Source: Ferirhizobium litorale
Lineage (GTDB): Bacteria; Pseudomonadota; Alphaproteobacteria; Rhizobiales; Rhizobiaceae
Length of the DNA stretch: 64,000 nucleotides
Direction: 5' to 3'
Assembly: GCA_030028905.1 (NCBI GenBank)
Contig: JALDYZ010000001.1
Span: forward strand, 124,001 to 188,000
Under the pieces are notes generated by a model that did not search any database, was not told the DNA's origin, and saw only the letters and a program-made list of their open reading frames with translations. The translations under genes were made by a program, and so were the position numbers. This document shows, piece by piece, positions 1 through 8,021 of the stretch; position 1 is the stretch's first letter, and each line of letters starts with the position of its first letter.

Positions 1-19
1 GCTGAGTAGCTTCGGGGCG

Positions 20-33
20 CTGCAACGTTGCAG
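20..33. promoter_or_regulatory. Candidate LacI-family operator (perfect 14-bp palindrome)
   Basis: CTGCAACGTTGCAG is a perfect palindrome with a central CG, the form recognised by LacI/GalR regulators. It lies about 94 bases before the isomerase start. A copy differing at one base is found at 3268-3281 before the beta-glucosidase. The regulator is not identified and may lie left of the window. Confidence 0.55.
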
Positions 34-126
34 GTCCTAAAGCGGCGGGCGTTTTGGCGCTCGAAGGTCGGAAATCGAGGAATCTGGTCGCGGATGAGTG
101 GGCCAGACAACGGGAGGAAGCTGTAA

Positions 127-1179
127 ATGAAAACGATCAAGGGTCCAGGTCTGTTCCTTGGGCAGTTCGCCGGCGACGCCGCACCCTTCAACTCATGGGA
201 TTCAATCACCAAATGGGCCGCAGACACCGGCTACAAGGGCGTACAGGTTCCGACCTGGGCAAGCCAGTTGATCGATCTCAAGAAGGCTGCTTCCTCGAAG
301 ACCTATTGCGACGAATTCGCCGGCAAGGCGCGCGAGAACGGCGTCGAGGTGACCGAGCTTTCGACGCATCTTCAAGGGCAGCTCGTGGCCGTGCATCCGG
401 CCTACGACGAGGCCTTCGACGGCTTTGCGGCCCCCGAAGTGCGCGGCAATCCCAAGGCGCGTCAGGAATGGGCGGTCGAGCAGGTGAAGATGGCGCTGAC
501 CGCCTCGAAGCATCTCGGCATCAAGGCGCATGCGACCTTTTCCGGCGCGCTTGCCTGGCCTTTCATCTATCCCTGGCCGCAGCGTCCGGCCGGCCTCGTC
601 GAGACCGCCTTCGACGAACTGGCGCGCCGTTGGAAGCCGATCCTCGACCATGCCGACGAAAACGGCGTCGACATCTGCTACGAGATCCACCCCGGCGAAG
701 ACCTGCATGACGGCATCACCTACGAGATGTTCCTCGAGCGCGTCGGCAACCATCCGCGCGCCAACATGCTCTACGACCCGTCGCACTACGTGCTGCAGTG
801 CCTCGACTACCTCGACAACATCGACATCTACAAGGACCGGATCAAGATGTTCCACGTCAAGGATGCCGAGTTCAACCCGACCGGCCGCCAGGGCGTCTAT
901 GGCGGTTACCAGGGCTGGGTCAACCGCGCCGGGCGCTTCCGCTCACTCGGTGACGGCCAAGTCGATTTCGGGGCGGTCTTCTCGAAGATGACGGCCAACA
1001 ATTTCGACGGCTGGGCCGTCGTCGAATGGGAATGCGCGCTGAAACACCCGGAAGACGGCGCCCGCGAAGGCGCGGAATTCGTCAAGCACCACATCATCCG
1101 CGTCACCGAGAAGGCGTTCGACGACTTCGCATCGAGTGGCACCGACGAGGCGGCCAACCGCCGCATGCTTGGCCTTTGA
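127..1179 (+). CDS. Sugar phosphate isomerase/epimerase family protein (xylose isomerase-like TIM barrel)
   Basis: A 350-residue cytoplasmic protein of the AP-endonuclease-2/xylose-isomerase TIM-barrel family. The four metal-ligand positions of the fold are visible: E186 (in CYEIHPGED), D217 (YDPSHY), H243 (FHVKDAEF) and E300 (VEWE). Such enzymes isomerise or epimerise sugars, keto-sugars or inositol derivatives; the actual substrate cannot be read here. The ATG at 127 follows a strong GGGAGG at 112-117. A Gfo/Idh oxidoreductase, the usual partner of these isomerases, lies downstream on the same strand but is separated by an oppositely oriented acetyltransferase gene. The palindrome at 20-33 suggests repression by a LacI-type regulator. 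Confidence 0.85.
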   Translation: MKTIKGPGLFLGQFAGDAAPFNSWDSITKWAADTGYKGVQVPTWASQLIDLKKAASSKTYCDEFAGKARENGVEVTELSTHLQGQLVAVHPAYDEAFDGFAAPEVRGNPKARQEWAVEQVKMALTASKHLGIKAHATFSGALAWPFIYPWPQRPAGLVETAFDELARRWKPILDHADENGVDICYEIHPGEDLHDGITYEMFLERVGNHPRANMLYDPSHYVLQCLDYLDNIDIYKDRIKMFHVKDAEFNPTGRQGVYGGYQGWVNRAGRFRSLGDGQVDFGAVFSKMTANNFDGWAVVEWECALKHPEDGAREGAEFVKHHIIRVTEKAFDDFASSGTDEAANRRMLGL

Positions 1180-1184
1180 GGCTC

Positions 1185-1892
1185 TCAGCCGGCCTTCAAC
1201 GCGTCAAGATCGCCAGTCTCGATCGCCTCGAGACTGGCTTCGATGCGTTCGAGCGGCCAATCCCACCAGGCAATGGCGAGCAGCGCCTCGATGACATCGC
1301 TGGCAAAGCGCCGGCGTATCTGCACCGCGGGGTTGCCGCCGACGATGGTGTAGGGCGCCACATCCCGTGTCACCACGGCCCCGGCAGCGACGATCGCTCC
1401 GGATCCGATCGTCACGCCGGGCAGGATGATCGCCTTGTAGCCGATCCATACGTCGTGGCCGACGATCGTGTCCTTGAAGGGAAGGTCGCCATAGTCGGCC
1501 ACGGTTTCGGGCCGGAAGATGCGGAACGGGTAGGTCGAAAAGCCCGACATGGGATGGTTGGCGGCACTTGTGACAAAAACCGCGCCATGGGCGATCTGCA
1601 CGAAGCGGCCGATGACCAGTCGCTCCCGCGAAAACGGAAACAGATACGGCGCCAGCGCCGAGGCGATATCCTCCGGGCAATCGAAGTTGCTGCAATAACT
1701 GTAGTCGCCGACTTCGATTCGCGGGTGGGAAATCACGTTTTTCAGATAGACGGTGTTTTTGATCACCGTACCGTCGGCAAGGACGATGGGATGGGCGAGA
1801 TTGGCCTGGAGAAGGGGCATGGACAGACCTTTCTGCGATTGCATGTCCGGTTCCGGCGCATCGGCCGGACGATCAAGGTTTACAGGACTCAT
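1185..1892 (-). CDS. CatB/Vat-type hexapeptide-repeat O-acetyltransferase
   Basis: A 235-residue acetyl-CoA-dependent acyltransferase of the left-handed beta-helix (hexapeptide) class, xenobiotic acetyltransferase branch. Visible features are the ANHPM segment with the catalytic histidine, the [21 protein letters not shown] run of hexapeptides, and the [11 protein letters not shown] acceptor-loop end typical of CatB/Vat proteins. The family acetylates chloramphenicol, streptogramins or sugars; a resistance role should not be assumed. Residues 1-24 are poorly conserved in style, so Met25 (MPLLQ) is a possible later start. It sits head-away between two same-strand sugar genes, with only 5 bases separating its stop from that of the isomerase. 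Confidence 0.8.
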   Translation of the reverse strand: MSPVNLDRPADAPEPDMQSQKGLSMPLLQANLAHPIVLADGTVIKNTVYLKNVISHPRIEVGDYSYCSNFDCPEDIASALAPYLFPFSRERLVIGRFVQIAHGAVFVTSAANHPMSGFSTYPFRIFRPETVADYGDLPFKDTIVGHDVWIGYKAIILPGVTIGSGAIVAAGAVVTRDVAPYTIVGGNPAVQIRRRFASDVIEALLAIAWWDWPLERIEASLEAIETGDLDALKAG

Positions 1893-2029
1893 GGCCCCGA
1901 ATGTGGGAGCCGGCTCCTAACACAAGTCCCGCAGTCATCGTCCTCGGTCGAGGACGCGCATAGGACACGAGCGCCCTGGGCTCCAGCGCGCTCGCGAAGA
2001 CATTCGCCAGAGTAACGAGGAGGAATCAA

Positions 2030-3214
2030 ATGGCAATCGAAGGAACAACAGAAACCCGCACACCGCGCATCCGGCTTGGCATGGTCGGCGGCGGCGCCGG
2101 CGCATTCATCGGCGGTGTGCACCGAATGGCGGCAAGGCTGGACGACAATTTCGAATTGGTGGCCGGCGCCTTGTCAGCTTCGCCGGAAAAGGCGGCTGCC
2201 TCGGGTCGCGATCTCGGGCTTGATCCGGCACGGACTTATTCGAGCTTCAAGGAGATGGCGATCCGCGAGGCGAAGCTGAAAAACGGCATCGAAGCTGTCG
2301 CCATCGTGACCCCCAACCACGTGCACTACGAGGCGGCGAAGGAATTCCTGAAGCGGGGAATCCACGTCATCTGCGACAAGCCGCTAACTTCGACCCTCTC
2401 CGATGCCAGGAAGCTGAAGAAACTGGCGGACGAGAGCGACGGGCTGTTCATCCTGACCCACAACTATACCGGCTATCCGATGGTGCGGCAGGCGCGCGAG
2501 ATGGTCGCCGGCGGCGAACTCGGCGACATCCGGCTGGTGCAGGCGGAGTACCCGCAGGACTGGCTGACCGAGCCCCTCGAGCAGAGCGGCCAGAAGCAGG
2601 CGGCTTGGCGCACCGATCCGGCCCAGTCGGGGGCTGGCGGCTCCACCGGCGACATCGGTACCCACGCCTACAATCTCGCCTGCTTCATTTCGGGGCTGGA
2701 GCTCGAGAGCCTCTCGGCCGATCTCGACAGCTTCGTCGAGGGTCGCAAGCTCGACGACAATGCCCATGTCATGCTGCGGTTCAAGGCGAAGGGCAAGGAA
2801 AAGCCGGCCAAAGGAATGTTGTGGTGCAGCCAGGTGGCGCCTGGCCACGAGAACGGCCTCAAGGTCCGCGTCTATGGCACCAAGGGCGGTATCGAATGGG
2901 TGCAGGCGGATCCGAACTATCTCTGGTACACGCCGTTCGGCGAACCGAAGCGATTGATCACCCGTGGTGGAGCTGGCGCGGGGGCCGCCGCCGCGCGGGT
3001 CAGCCGTATTCCGTCGGGGCATCCGGAGGGCTACCTGGAAGCGTTCGCGACGATTTATTCCGAAGCGGCCCGGGCGATCAACGCGCGCAAGGCCGGCAAA
3101 ACGGCTGATCCGGCTGTCGTCTATCCGACCGTCGATGACGGTTTCAAGGGTATGGTTTTCGTCGATGCCTGCGTGAATTCATCCAAGCGCAACGCGGCGT
3201 GGGTGAAGGTCTAG
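2030..3214 (+). CDS. Gfo/Idh/MocA family oxidoreductase
   Basis: A 394-residue NAD(P)-dependent sugar or inositol dehydrogenase family member. The N-terminal Rossmann motif is GGGAGAFIGGVH (about residues 18-29), followed by the family EKP-type motif as CDKPLTS near residue 117 and, in the C-terminal domain, GDIGTHAYNLA with the conserved histidine. Substrate is unknown, but pairing with the TIM-barrel isomerase suggests oxidation of a sugar or cyclitol to a keto form followed by isomerisation. The ATG follows GAGGAGG at 2017-2023. A good terminator lies just after the stop. The upstream 137 bases are shared divergently with the acetyltransferase and carry a GGAGCCGGCTCC palindrome (1906-1917). 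Confidence 0.88.
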   Translation: MAIEGTTETRTPRIRLGMVGGGAGAFIGGVHRMAARLDDNFELVAGALSASPEKAAASGRDLGLDPARTYSSFKEMAIREAKLKNGIEAVAIVTPNHVHYEAAKEFLKRGIHVICDKPLTSTLSDARKLKKLADESDGLFILTHNYTGYPMVRQAREMVAGGELGDIRLVQAEYPQDWLTEPLEQSGQKQAAWRTDPAQSGAGGSTGDIGTHAYNLACFISGLELESLSADLDSFVEGRKLDDNAHVMLRFKAKGKEKPAKGMLWCSQVAPGHENGLKVRVYGTKGGIEWVQADPNYLWYTPFGEPKRLITRGGAGAGAAAARVSRIPSGHPEGYLEAFATIYSEAARAINARKAGKTADPAVVYPTVDDGFKGMVFVDACVNSSKRNAAWVKV

Positions 3215-3224
3215 CCGCAAGAGC

Positions 3225-3257
3225 GCGGCGGCACCGATAAGCGCCGCCGCCATTTTT
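3225..3257 (+). terminator. Rho-independent terminator after the oxidoreductase
   Basis: GCGGCGGC at 3225-3232 pairs with GCCGCCGC at 3243-3250 around a 10-base loop and is followed by CATTTTTA. It separates the oxidoreductase from the beta-glucosidase, which therefore needs its own promoter. Confidence 0.75.
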
Positions 3258-3267
3258 ATCGCGCCGC

Positions 3268-3289
3268 CTGAAACGTTGCAGAATTGACA
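3268..3289 (+). promoter_or_regulatory. LacI-type operator next to a -35-like TTGACA before the beta-glucosidase
   Basis: CTGAAACGTTGCAG (3268-3281) matches the palindrome at 20-33 in 13 of 14 positions. It directly abuts TTGACA at 3284-3289; no convincing -10 box is seen at ideal spacing. The arrangement suggests control of the beta-glucosidase by the same regulator as the isomerase. Confidence 0.5.
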
Positions 3290-3404
3290 TTCCAATGCTG
3301 TACTTGAGAACTTGCTTGTTCTAAACCGCGTGCCGAACAGGCTGCGGAGACGATCCTTGAAGATCGTCGTCCAGCCCTCTTTGATGCAAGAAAGACCCAT
3401 TCTG

Positions 3405-4781
3405 ATGACGATCGACCCCAAGATCCTCGCCGCCCGGTTTCCGGGCGATTTCCTCTTCGGCGTAGCGACTGCCGCATTCCAGATTGAAGGCTCTACCAAG
3501 GCCGACGGACGCAAGCCGTCGATCTGGGATGCGTTCTCCAATATGCCCGGTCGAGTCTTCAATCGCGAAAATGGCGACGTTGCCTGTGATCACTATAACC
3601 GCTGGGAGGCCGACCTCGACCTCATCAAGGAGATGGGCGTCGACGCCTACCGCTTCTCGATCGCCTGGCCGCGTATCGTCCCCGACGGCACCGGGCCGGT
3701 CAACGAGAGAGGGCTCGATTTCTATGACCGCTTGATCGACGGCTGCAAGGCGCGCGGCATCAAAACCTACGCGACGCTTTACCATTGGGACCTACCGCTC
3801 AACCTCATGGGCGAGGGGGGCTGGACGGCGCGCTCGACGGCCTATGCCTTCCAGCGATACGCAAAGATCGTCATGGCCCGCCTCGGAGACCGGCTGGATG
3901 CGGTGGCGACCTTCAACGAACCGTGGTGTTCGGTGTGGCTCAGCCACCTCTACGGCATCCACGCACCCGGCGAACGCAACATGGACGCGGCGCTGCATGC
4001 CATGCACTACACCAATCTCGCCCACGGCCTCGGCGTCGAGGCGATTCGGGCCGAAGCCCCGAAGGTGCCGGTCGGGCTGGTGCTGAATGCACATTCGGTG
4101 ATCCCCGGAACGGATAGCGCCGAGGACAAGGCGGCGGCCGAGCGGGCCTTCGATTTCCACAACGGGGCCTTCTTCGGGCCGGTTTTCAAGGGCGAGTATC
4201 CGGCGTCGCTGATCGAGGCGCTTGGCGACCGCATGCCGAAGATCGAGGAAGGCGACCTCGCGACGATTTCGCAGAAGCTCGACTGGTGGGGACTGAACTA
4301 CTACACGCCGATGCGCGTGGCGGCCGATGCATCCGCGCAAGCGGAGTTCCCGGCCACCGTTCCGGCACCGGCGGTCAGCGAAGTCAAGACCGATATCGGC
4401 TGGGAAGTCTATGCACCGGCCATGGCCTCCTTGGTCGAGGATCTCTACCGCCGCTACGAACTGCCGGAGTGCTACATCACCGAGAACGGCGCCTGCGACA
4501 ATACGGACGTCGAGAACGGCGCGGTCGATGACCAGCCACGTCTCGACTACTACGGTCAGCACCTCGCCGTAGCTGCCGACCTCATCAAGGCGGGATATCC
4601 GCTACGCGGCTACTTCGCCTGGAGTCTGATGGACAACTTCGAATGGGCGGAGGGTTATCGCATGCGCTTCGGCCTCGTCCATGTCGACTACGAGACCCAG
4701 GAGCGCACCGTCAAGAAGAGCGGCCGTTGGTATAGCGATCTGGCCCGCGGTTTCCCAAAAGGCAATCACAAGGCCGCCTGA
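3405..4781 (+). CDS. Beta-glucosidase, glycoside hydrolase family 1
   Basis: A 458-residue GH1 enzyme, the normal family length, hydrolysing beta-linked glucosides such as cellobiose or plant aryl glucosides in the cytoplasm (no signal peptide). The acid/base glutamate is E172 in TFNEPW and the nucleophile is E360 in ITENG; the N-terminal FPGDFLFGVATAAFQIEG and the C-terminal WSLMDNFEWAEGY segments are textbook GH1. The reading frame is open upstream to 3312, but homologous sequence begins just after the ATG at 3405; the ATG at 3384 is an alternative and neither has a strong ribosome site. A terminator overlaps the stop codon. Likely substrate entry is through a sugar transporter outside the window. 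Confidence 0.93.
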   Translation: MTIDPKILAARFPGDFLFGVATAAFQIEGSTKADGRKPSIWDAFSNMPGRVFNRENGDVACDHYNRWEADLDLIKEMGVDAYRFSIAWPRIVPDGTGPVNERGLDFYDRLIDGCKARGIKTYATLYHWDLPLNLMGEGGWTARSTAYAFQRYAKIVMARLGDRLDAVATFNEPWCSVWLSHLYGIHAPGERNMDAALHAMHYTNLAHGLGVEAIRAEAPKVPVGLVLNAHSVIPGTDSAEDKAAAERAFDFHNGAFFGPVFKGEYPASLIEALGDRMPKIEEGDLATISQKLDWWGLNYYTPMRVAADASAQAEFPATVPAPAVSEVKTDIGWEVYAPAMASLVEDLYRRYELPECYITENGACDNTDVENGAVDDQPRLDYYGQHLAVAADLIKAGYPLRGYFAWSLMDNFEWAEGYRMRFGLVHVDYETQERTVKKSGRWYSDLARGFPKGNHKAA

Positions 4782-4801
4782 CAGGATACCTGTCGCTTTT
4801 T
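4780..4801 (+). terminator. Rho-independent terminator overlapping the beta-glucosidase stop
   Basis: GACAGG (4780-4785), loop ATA, CCTGTC (4789-4794), then GCTTTTT. The stem begins inside the TGA stop codon. Confidence 0.65.
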
Positions 4802-5144
4802 CCATGCGGCCCGAATCATCGGACGATGGTGCGGGCCGTTTGCATTTGGTCGTTTATTGCATTTTCGCCAATTCTTGTAGAATATCGTCTCTCGGAATGC
4901 GCCGCGGAAACCGCGATGAATGGGCGCGTTCCCGTCTATCTGGAACGTTGTTCGAAAGTTTGCTTTGTAAGGTCGCTCCGGAATGCTAGTTGACGCCCAA
5001 GTCCAGCGAATGTGTCCCGCCACTGCCGGCTAGCCCGGCCGCCCCGCGGGGACGCAATCCCGCGATCGACACCGCAACAGACGACTTGAGAGTTCATATG
5101 CCTTCCGATCCATCTCCGCTGTTTCCGTGCCCGGAGGCCATCCG
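4802..5144. other. Intergenic region before metN, no gene seen
   Basis: About 340 bases without a supported gene. The sequence drops to lower GC around 4850-4900. CTGGAACGTTGTTC at 4940-4953 shares 10 of 14 positions with the operators at 20-33 and 3268-3281 but could be chance. Near 5030-5055 there is a GC-rich CCCCGCGGGG palindrome. I looked for a SAM riboswitch, expected for some methionine transporters, and did not recognise one. Confidence 0.4.
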
Positions 5145-6257
5145 ATGACCGGCCCGACGAAAACACGCGCCTCCCTTAGTTCCACAAAGACGGGCATCCA
5201 TCCGGCCGAATCCATGGTCGTCTTCGAGGGTGTCACCAAGCATTTCCCTGCCAGAGACCGGGATGCCGGCGCATTTGCGGCGCTGGACGGCATCGATTTT
5301 GCCGTCGCGCGCGGATCGATCACCGGCATCATCGGTCGATCCGGTGCGGGGAAATCGACGCTGATCCGCCTGGTCAACGGCCTCGAGCGGGCGAGTGCCG
5401 GCAAGGTCAGCGTCGATGGCGTCGACGTAGGCGCGCTCGACGAGGCGGGGCTCCGTTCGCTGCGCCGCTCGGTCGGCATGATTTTCCAGCATTTCAACCT
5501 CCTGTCGTCGCGCACTGCTTTCGACAACGTGGCGCTGCCGCTGGAAATCGCCGGCGTCGATCGTCAAGAAGTCCGCAAGCGTGTCGAGCCTCTACTCGAT
5601 CTCGTTGGCTTGAGCGACAAGAGGGACCGATATCCGGCGGAGCTTTCCGGTGGGCAGAAGCAGCGCGTCGGCATCGCCCGGGCGCTTGCCACCGAGCCCA
5701 AGCTGCTGCTTTCCGACGAGGCGACGTCGGCACTCGATCCCGAAACCACGCAATCGATCTTGGAACTCCTGCGCCAGATCAACGCCGAGCTTGGCCTGAC
5801 AGTCCTGCTTATCACCCATGAGATGGAGGTGGTAAAGGCGATCACGTCGAACGTGGCCGTGATCGATCGCGGTCTGATCGTCGAGCATGGGCGCACCTTC
5901 GACGTCTTCACCCGTCCGCAGCACGAGACCACCAGGGCGCTGTTGTCCGCCTCTCTCGGGGCCAAGCTGCCGGAATGGATCCGTTCCGATCTCAAAGCGC
6001 TGCCTTTGCCGGGGGATCGCGTGCTCGTGCGGCTCATCTTCTTCGGCGAGACGGCATTCCAGCCGCTGACGGCGCGACTGGTCACCGAACTCGGCGCCGA
6101 GGTCAACATTCTGGCCGGCGCGATCGACGAGATCGCCGGCGAACCCTTCGGATCGCTGGTGGTTTCCTATCCCGCCGATCCGGACACTCTGGAACGGGCG
6201 CGACACTTCTACCAGGAAACCGGTCTTGCCACGGAGGTGCTCGGCTATGGCGCCTGA
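5145..6257 (+). CDS. metN: Methionine ABC transporter ATP-binding protein MetN
   Basis: The 370-residue ATPase of the MetNIQ importer for L- and D-methionine at the inner membrane. Walker A is GRSGAGKST at residues 64-72, the ABC signature LSGGQ at about 167-171, and Walker B ends in D191-E192 ([12 protein letters not shown]). The C-terminal 100 residues form the NIL/ACT-like domain that binds methionine and mediates transinhibition. The ATG at 5145 has GGAGG at 5133-5137; an in-frame GTG at 5127 lies before that site and is rejected. metI overlaps the end by 11 bases and metQ follows, making a standard metNIQ operon. Confidence 0.95.
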   Translation: MTGPTKTRASLSSTKTGIHPAESMVVFEGVTKHFPARDRDAGAFAALDGIDFAVARGSITGIIGRSGAGKSTLIRLVNGLERASAGKVSVDGVDVGALDEAGLRSLRRSVGMIFQHFNLLSSRTAFDNVALPLEIAGVDRQEVRKRVEPLLDLVGLSDKRDRYPAELSGGQKQRVGIARALATEPKLLLSDEATSALDPETTQSILELLRQINAELGLTVLLITHEMEVVKAITSNVAVIDRGLIVEHGRTFDVFTRPQHETTRALLSASLGAKLPEWIRSDLKALPLPGDRVLVRLIFFGETAFQPLTARLVTELGAEVNILAGAIDEIAGEPFGSLVVSYPADPDTLERARHFYQETGLATEVLGYGA

Positions 6258-6915
6258 CATGCTCTTCAATCTTCTCCTCAAGGCCCTGCTGCAGACGTTG
6301 CAGATGGTCGCGGTATCCGGGATCATCGGGACGCTGATCGGTCTGCCGATCGGTGTGTTCCTCGCCACCAGCGGTCGGGGTGAGCTTTTCGCTGCCCCGG
6401 CGATCAACCGTATCGTCGGCCTGGTTATCAACGCCACGCGTTCGACTCCGTTCATCATCCTGGTCGTCGCCATCATCCCGTTCACGCGCTTTGTGACCGG
6501 AACCTCGATCGGCACCATGGCGGCGATCGTACCGCTGACCATTGCAACCATTCCCTTCATCGCGCGCCTGATCGAAGCGGCCATTCGCGAAGTGGACAAG
6601 GGGCTGATCGAGGCGGCGCGGGCCATGGGCGCGACGCCCTACCAGATCGTCACCAAGGTGCTACTTGCCGAGGCCAGACCCGGCATCACGCTCGCACTCA
6701 CCCTGACGCTCGTCAGCCTGATCGGGTTCTCGGCCATGGTCGGTGCCGTCGGCGGTGGCGGGCTCGGCGACCTGGGCATCCGCTATGGCTACCAGCGCTT
6801 CATGCCGGACGTGATGCTGGCGGTGGTCGTCGTGCTGATCGTCTTGGTTCAGGCGGTGCAGAGCGCCGGTGACAATCTGGCGCGGCGCTTCGACAAGCGT
6901 AGCCGCAGAAGCTGA
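6247..6915 (+). CDS. metI: Methionine ABC transporter permease MetI
   Basis: A 222-residue inner-membrane permease with about five hydrophobic segments, typical for MetI. The EAA-loop that docks to MetN is visible as [27 protein letters not shown]. The start at 6247 is chosen because GGAGGT lies at 6233-6238 and it gives an 11-base overlap with metN; an upstream TTG at 6226 has no such site. Translational coupling to metN is likely. The closing [16 protein letters not shown] motif is characteristic of the methionine branch. Confidence 0.94.
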   Translation: MAPDMLFNLLLKALLQTLQMVAVSGIIGTLIGLPIGVFLATSGRGELFAAPAINRIVGLVINATRSTPFIILVVAIIPFTRFVTGTSIGTMAAIVPLTIATIPFIARLIEAAIREVDKGLIEAARAMGATPYQIVTKVLLAEARPGITLALTLTLVSLIGFSAMVGAVGGGGLGDLGIRYGYQRFMPDVMLAVVVVLIVLVQAVQSAGDNLARRFDKRSRRS

Positions 6916-6948
6916 CTTCCTCCCTTCAGAATACAAGGAGTAACTACA

Positions 6949-7728
6949 ATGAAAAAACTGATCGTCGCTGCCGCAATCGCAGCCCTGTTTTCGGCCGGCA
7001 CGGCGCTGGCAACCGACATCAAGGTCGGCGTGACCGCCGGTGAACACGCACAGATCATGGAAAAGGTCAGGGAAATCGCCGCCAAGAAGGACCTCAACAT
7101 CGAGATCATCGAGTTTTCCGACTATGTCGTGCCGAACCAGGCATTGGCCGACGGCGACCTGAACGCCAACTCCTTCCAGCACCAGCCTTACCTCGACAAC
7201 CAGATCGCCGACCGTGGCTTCGATCTCGTCAGCGTCGGGACGACCATCACCACCCCGATGGGCGTCTATTCCAAGAAGGTCAAGGGCCTTGAAGAACTGA
7301 AGGACGGAGCGACTGTCGCCATTCCGAACGATCCGACCAATGGCGGCCGCGCCTTGCTTATCCTTGCAAGCAAGGGGCTGATCAAGGTCAACCCGGATGC
7401 AGGCCTGAAGGTCGGCCCGGCCGACGTGACCGAGAATCCGAAGAACCTCCAGTTTGCCGAACTCGATGCCGCCCAGTTGCCGCGTTCTCTGGATGACGTC
7501 GACGCCGCCGTCATCAATACCAACTATGCGCTGGAAGCCGGCCTTCATCCTAAGACCGACGCCATCGCCATCGAAAGCGAAAAATCCCCTTACGCCAACG
7601 TCATCGCCGTGCGCTCCGAGGACAAGGACGCCGACTGGGTGAAGACCCTGGTTGAGTCCTACCACGACGACAGCGTCCGGGCCTTCATCAATGAAGAGTT
7701 CAAGGGTGCGCTCATTCCGTCCTGGTAA
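6949..7728 (+). CDS. metQ: Methionine-binding periplasmic protein MetQ (NlpA family)
   Basis: A 259-residue solute-binding protein of the NlpA/MetQ family. The signal peptide covers about residues 1-21 and ends ALA-T. There is no lipobox cysteine, so this member is predicted to be a soluble periplasmic protein rather than a lipoprotein. Family signatures include DIKVGVTAGEHAQIMEKV, NANSFQHQPYLD, IPNDPTNGGRAL and the final FINEEFKGALIPSW. It is preceded by AAGGAG and lies 33 bases after metI. A strong terminator follows and closes the operon. Confidence 0.94.
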   Translation: MKKLIVAAAIAALFSAGTALATDIKVGVTAGEHAQIMEKVREIAAKKDLNIEIIEFSDYVVPNQALADGDLNANSFQHQPYLDNQIADRGFDLVSVGTTITTPMGVYSKKVKGLEELKDGATVAIPNDPTNGGRALLILASKGLIKVNPDAGLKVGPADVTENPKNLQFAELDAAQLPRSLDDVDAAVINTNYALEAGLHPKTDAIAIESEKSPYANVIAVRSEDKDADWVKTLVESYHDDSVRAFINEEFKGALIPSW

Positions 7729-7755
7729 TCTGGATTTCTGATCGCCGCATTTCGA

Positions 7756-7788
7756 ACGGCCCTGCCCGCCAAGGACGGGGCCGTTTTT
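7756..7788 (+). terminator. Terminator of metNIQ
   Basis: ACGGCCC (7756-7762) pairs with GGGCCGT (7778-7784) and is followed by TTTT. Confidence 0.75.
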
Positions 7789-8021
7789 CGTCTACCGGCT
7801 TTCCTGCCCGGTGGGCCTTTCCGAGCCGCGGAACGGCAAGTGCTTCCCGCAACATTGATGATCCAGGTCGAGACGTCATCGGCACAAGCAACTGTCGTTG
7901 CCAAACCGGCTAAGTCGAAGTCATTTTGAAGTTTTTTCAGCTTTTTTCGGAAAAAACCGAGTCTCTTTAACATTTCTTGAATGGTTCTGTTCAACGCTGA
8001 CTCATTTTTAACGAGTAGGTC

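Noticed and set aside
4802-5144. SAM riboswitch before metN
   Set aside because: No recognisable SAM-I, SAM-II or SAM/SAH core, though the region is GC-rich and can form hairpins.
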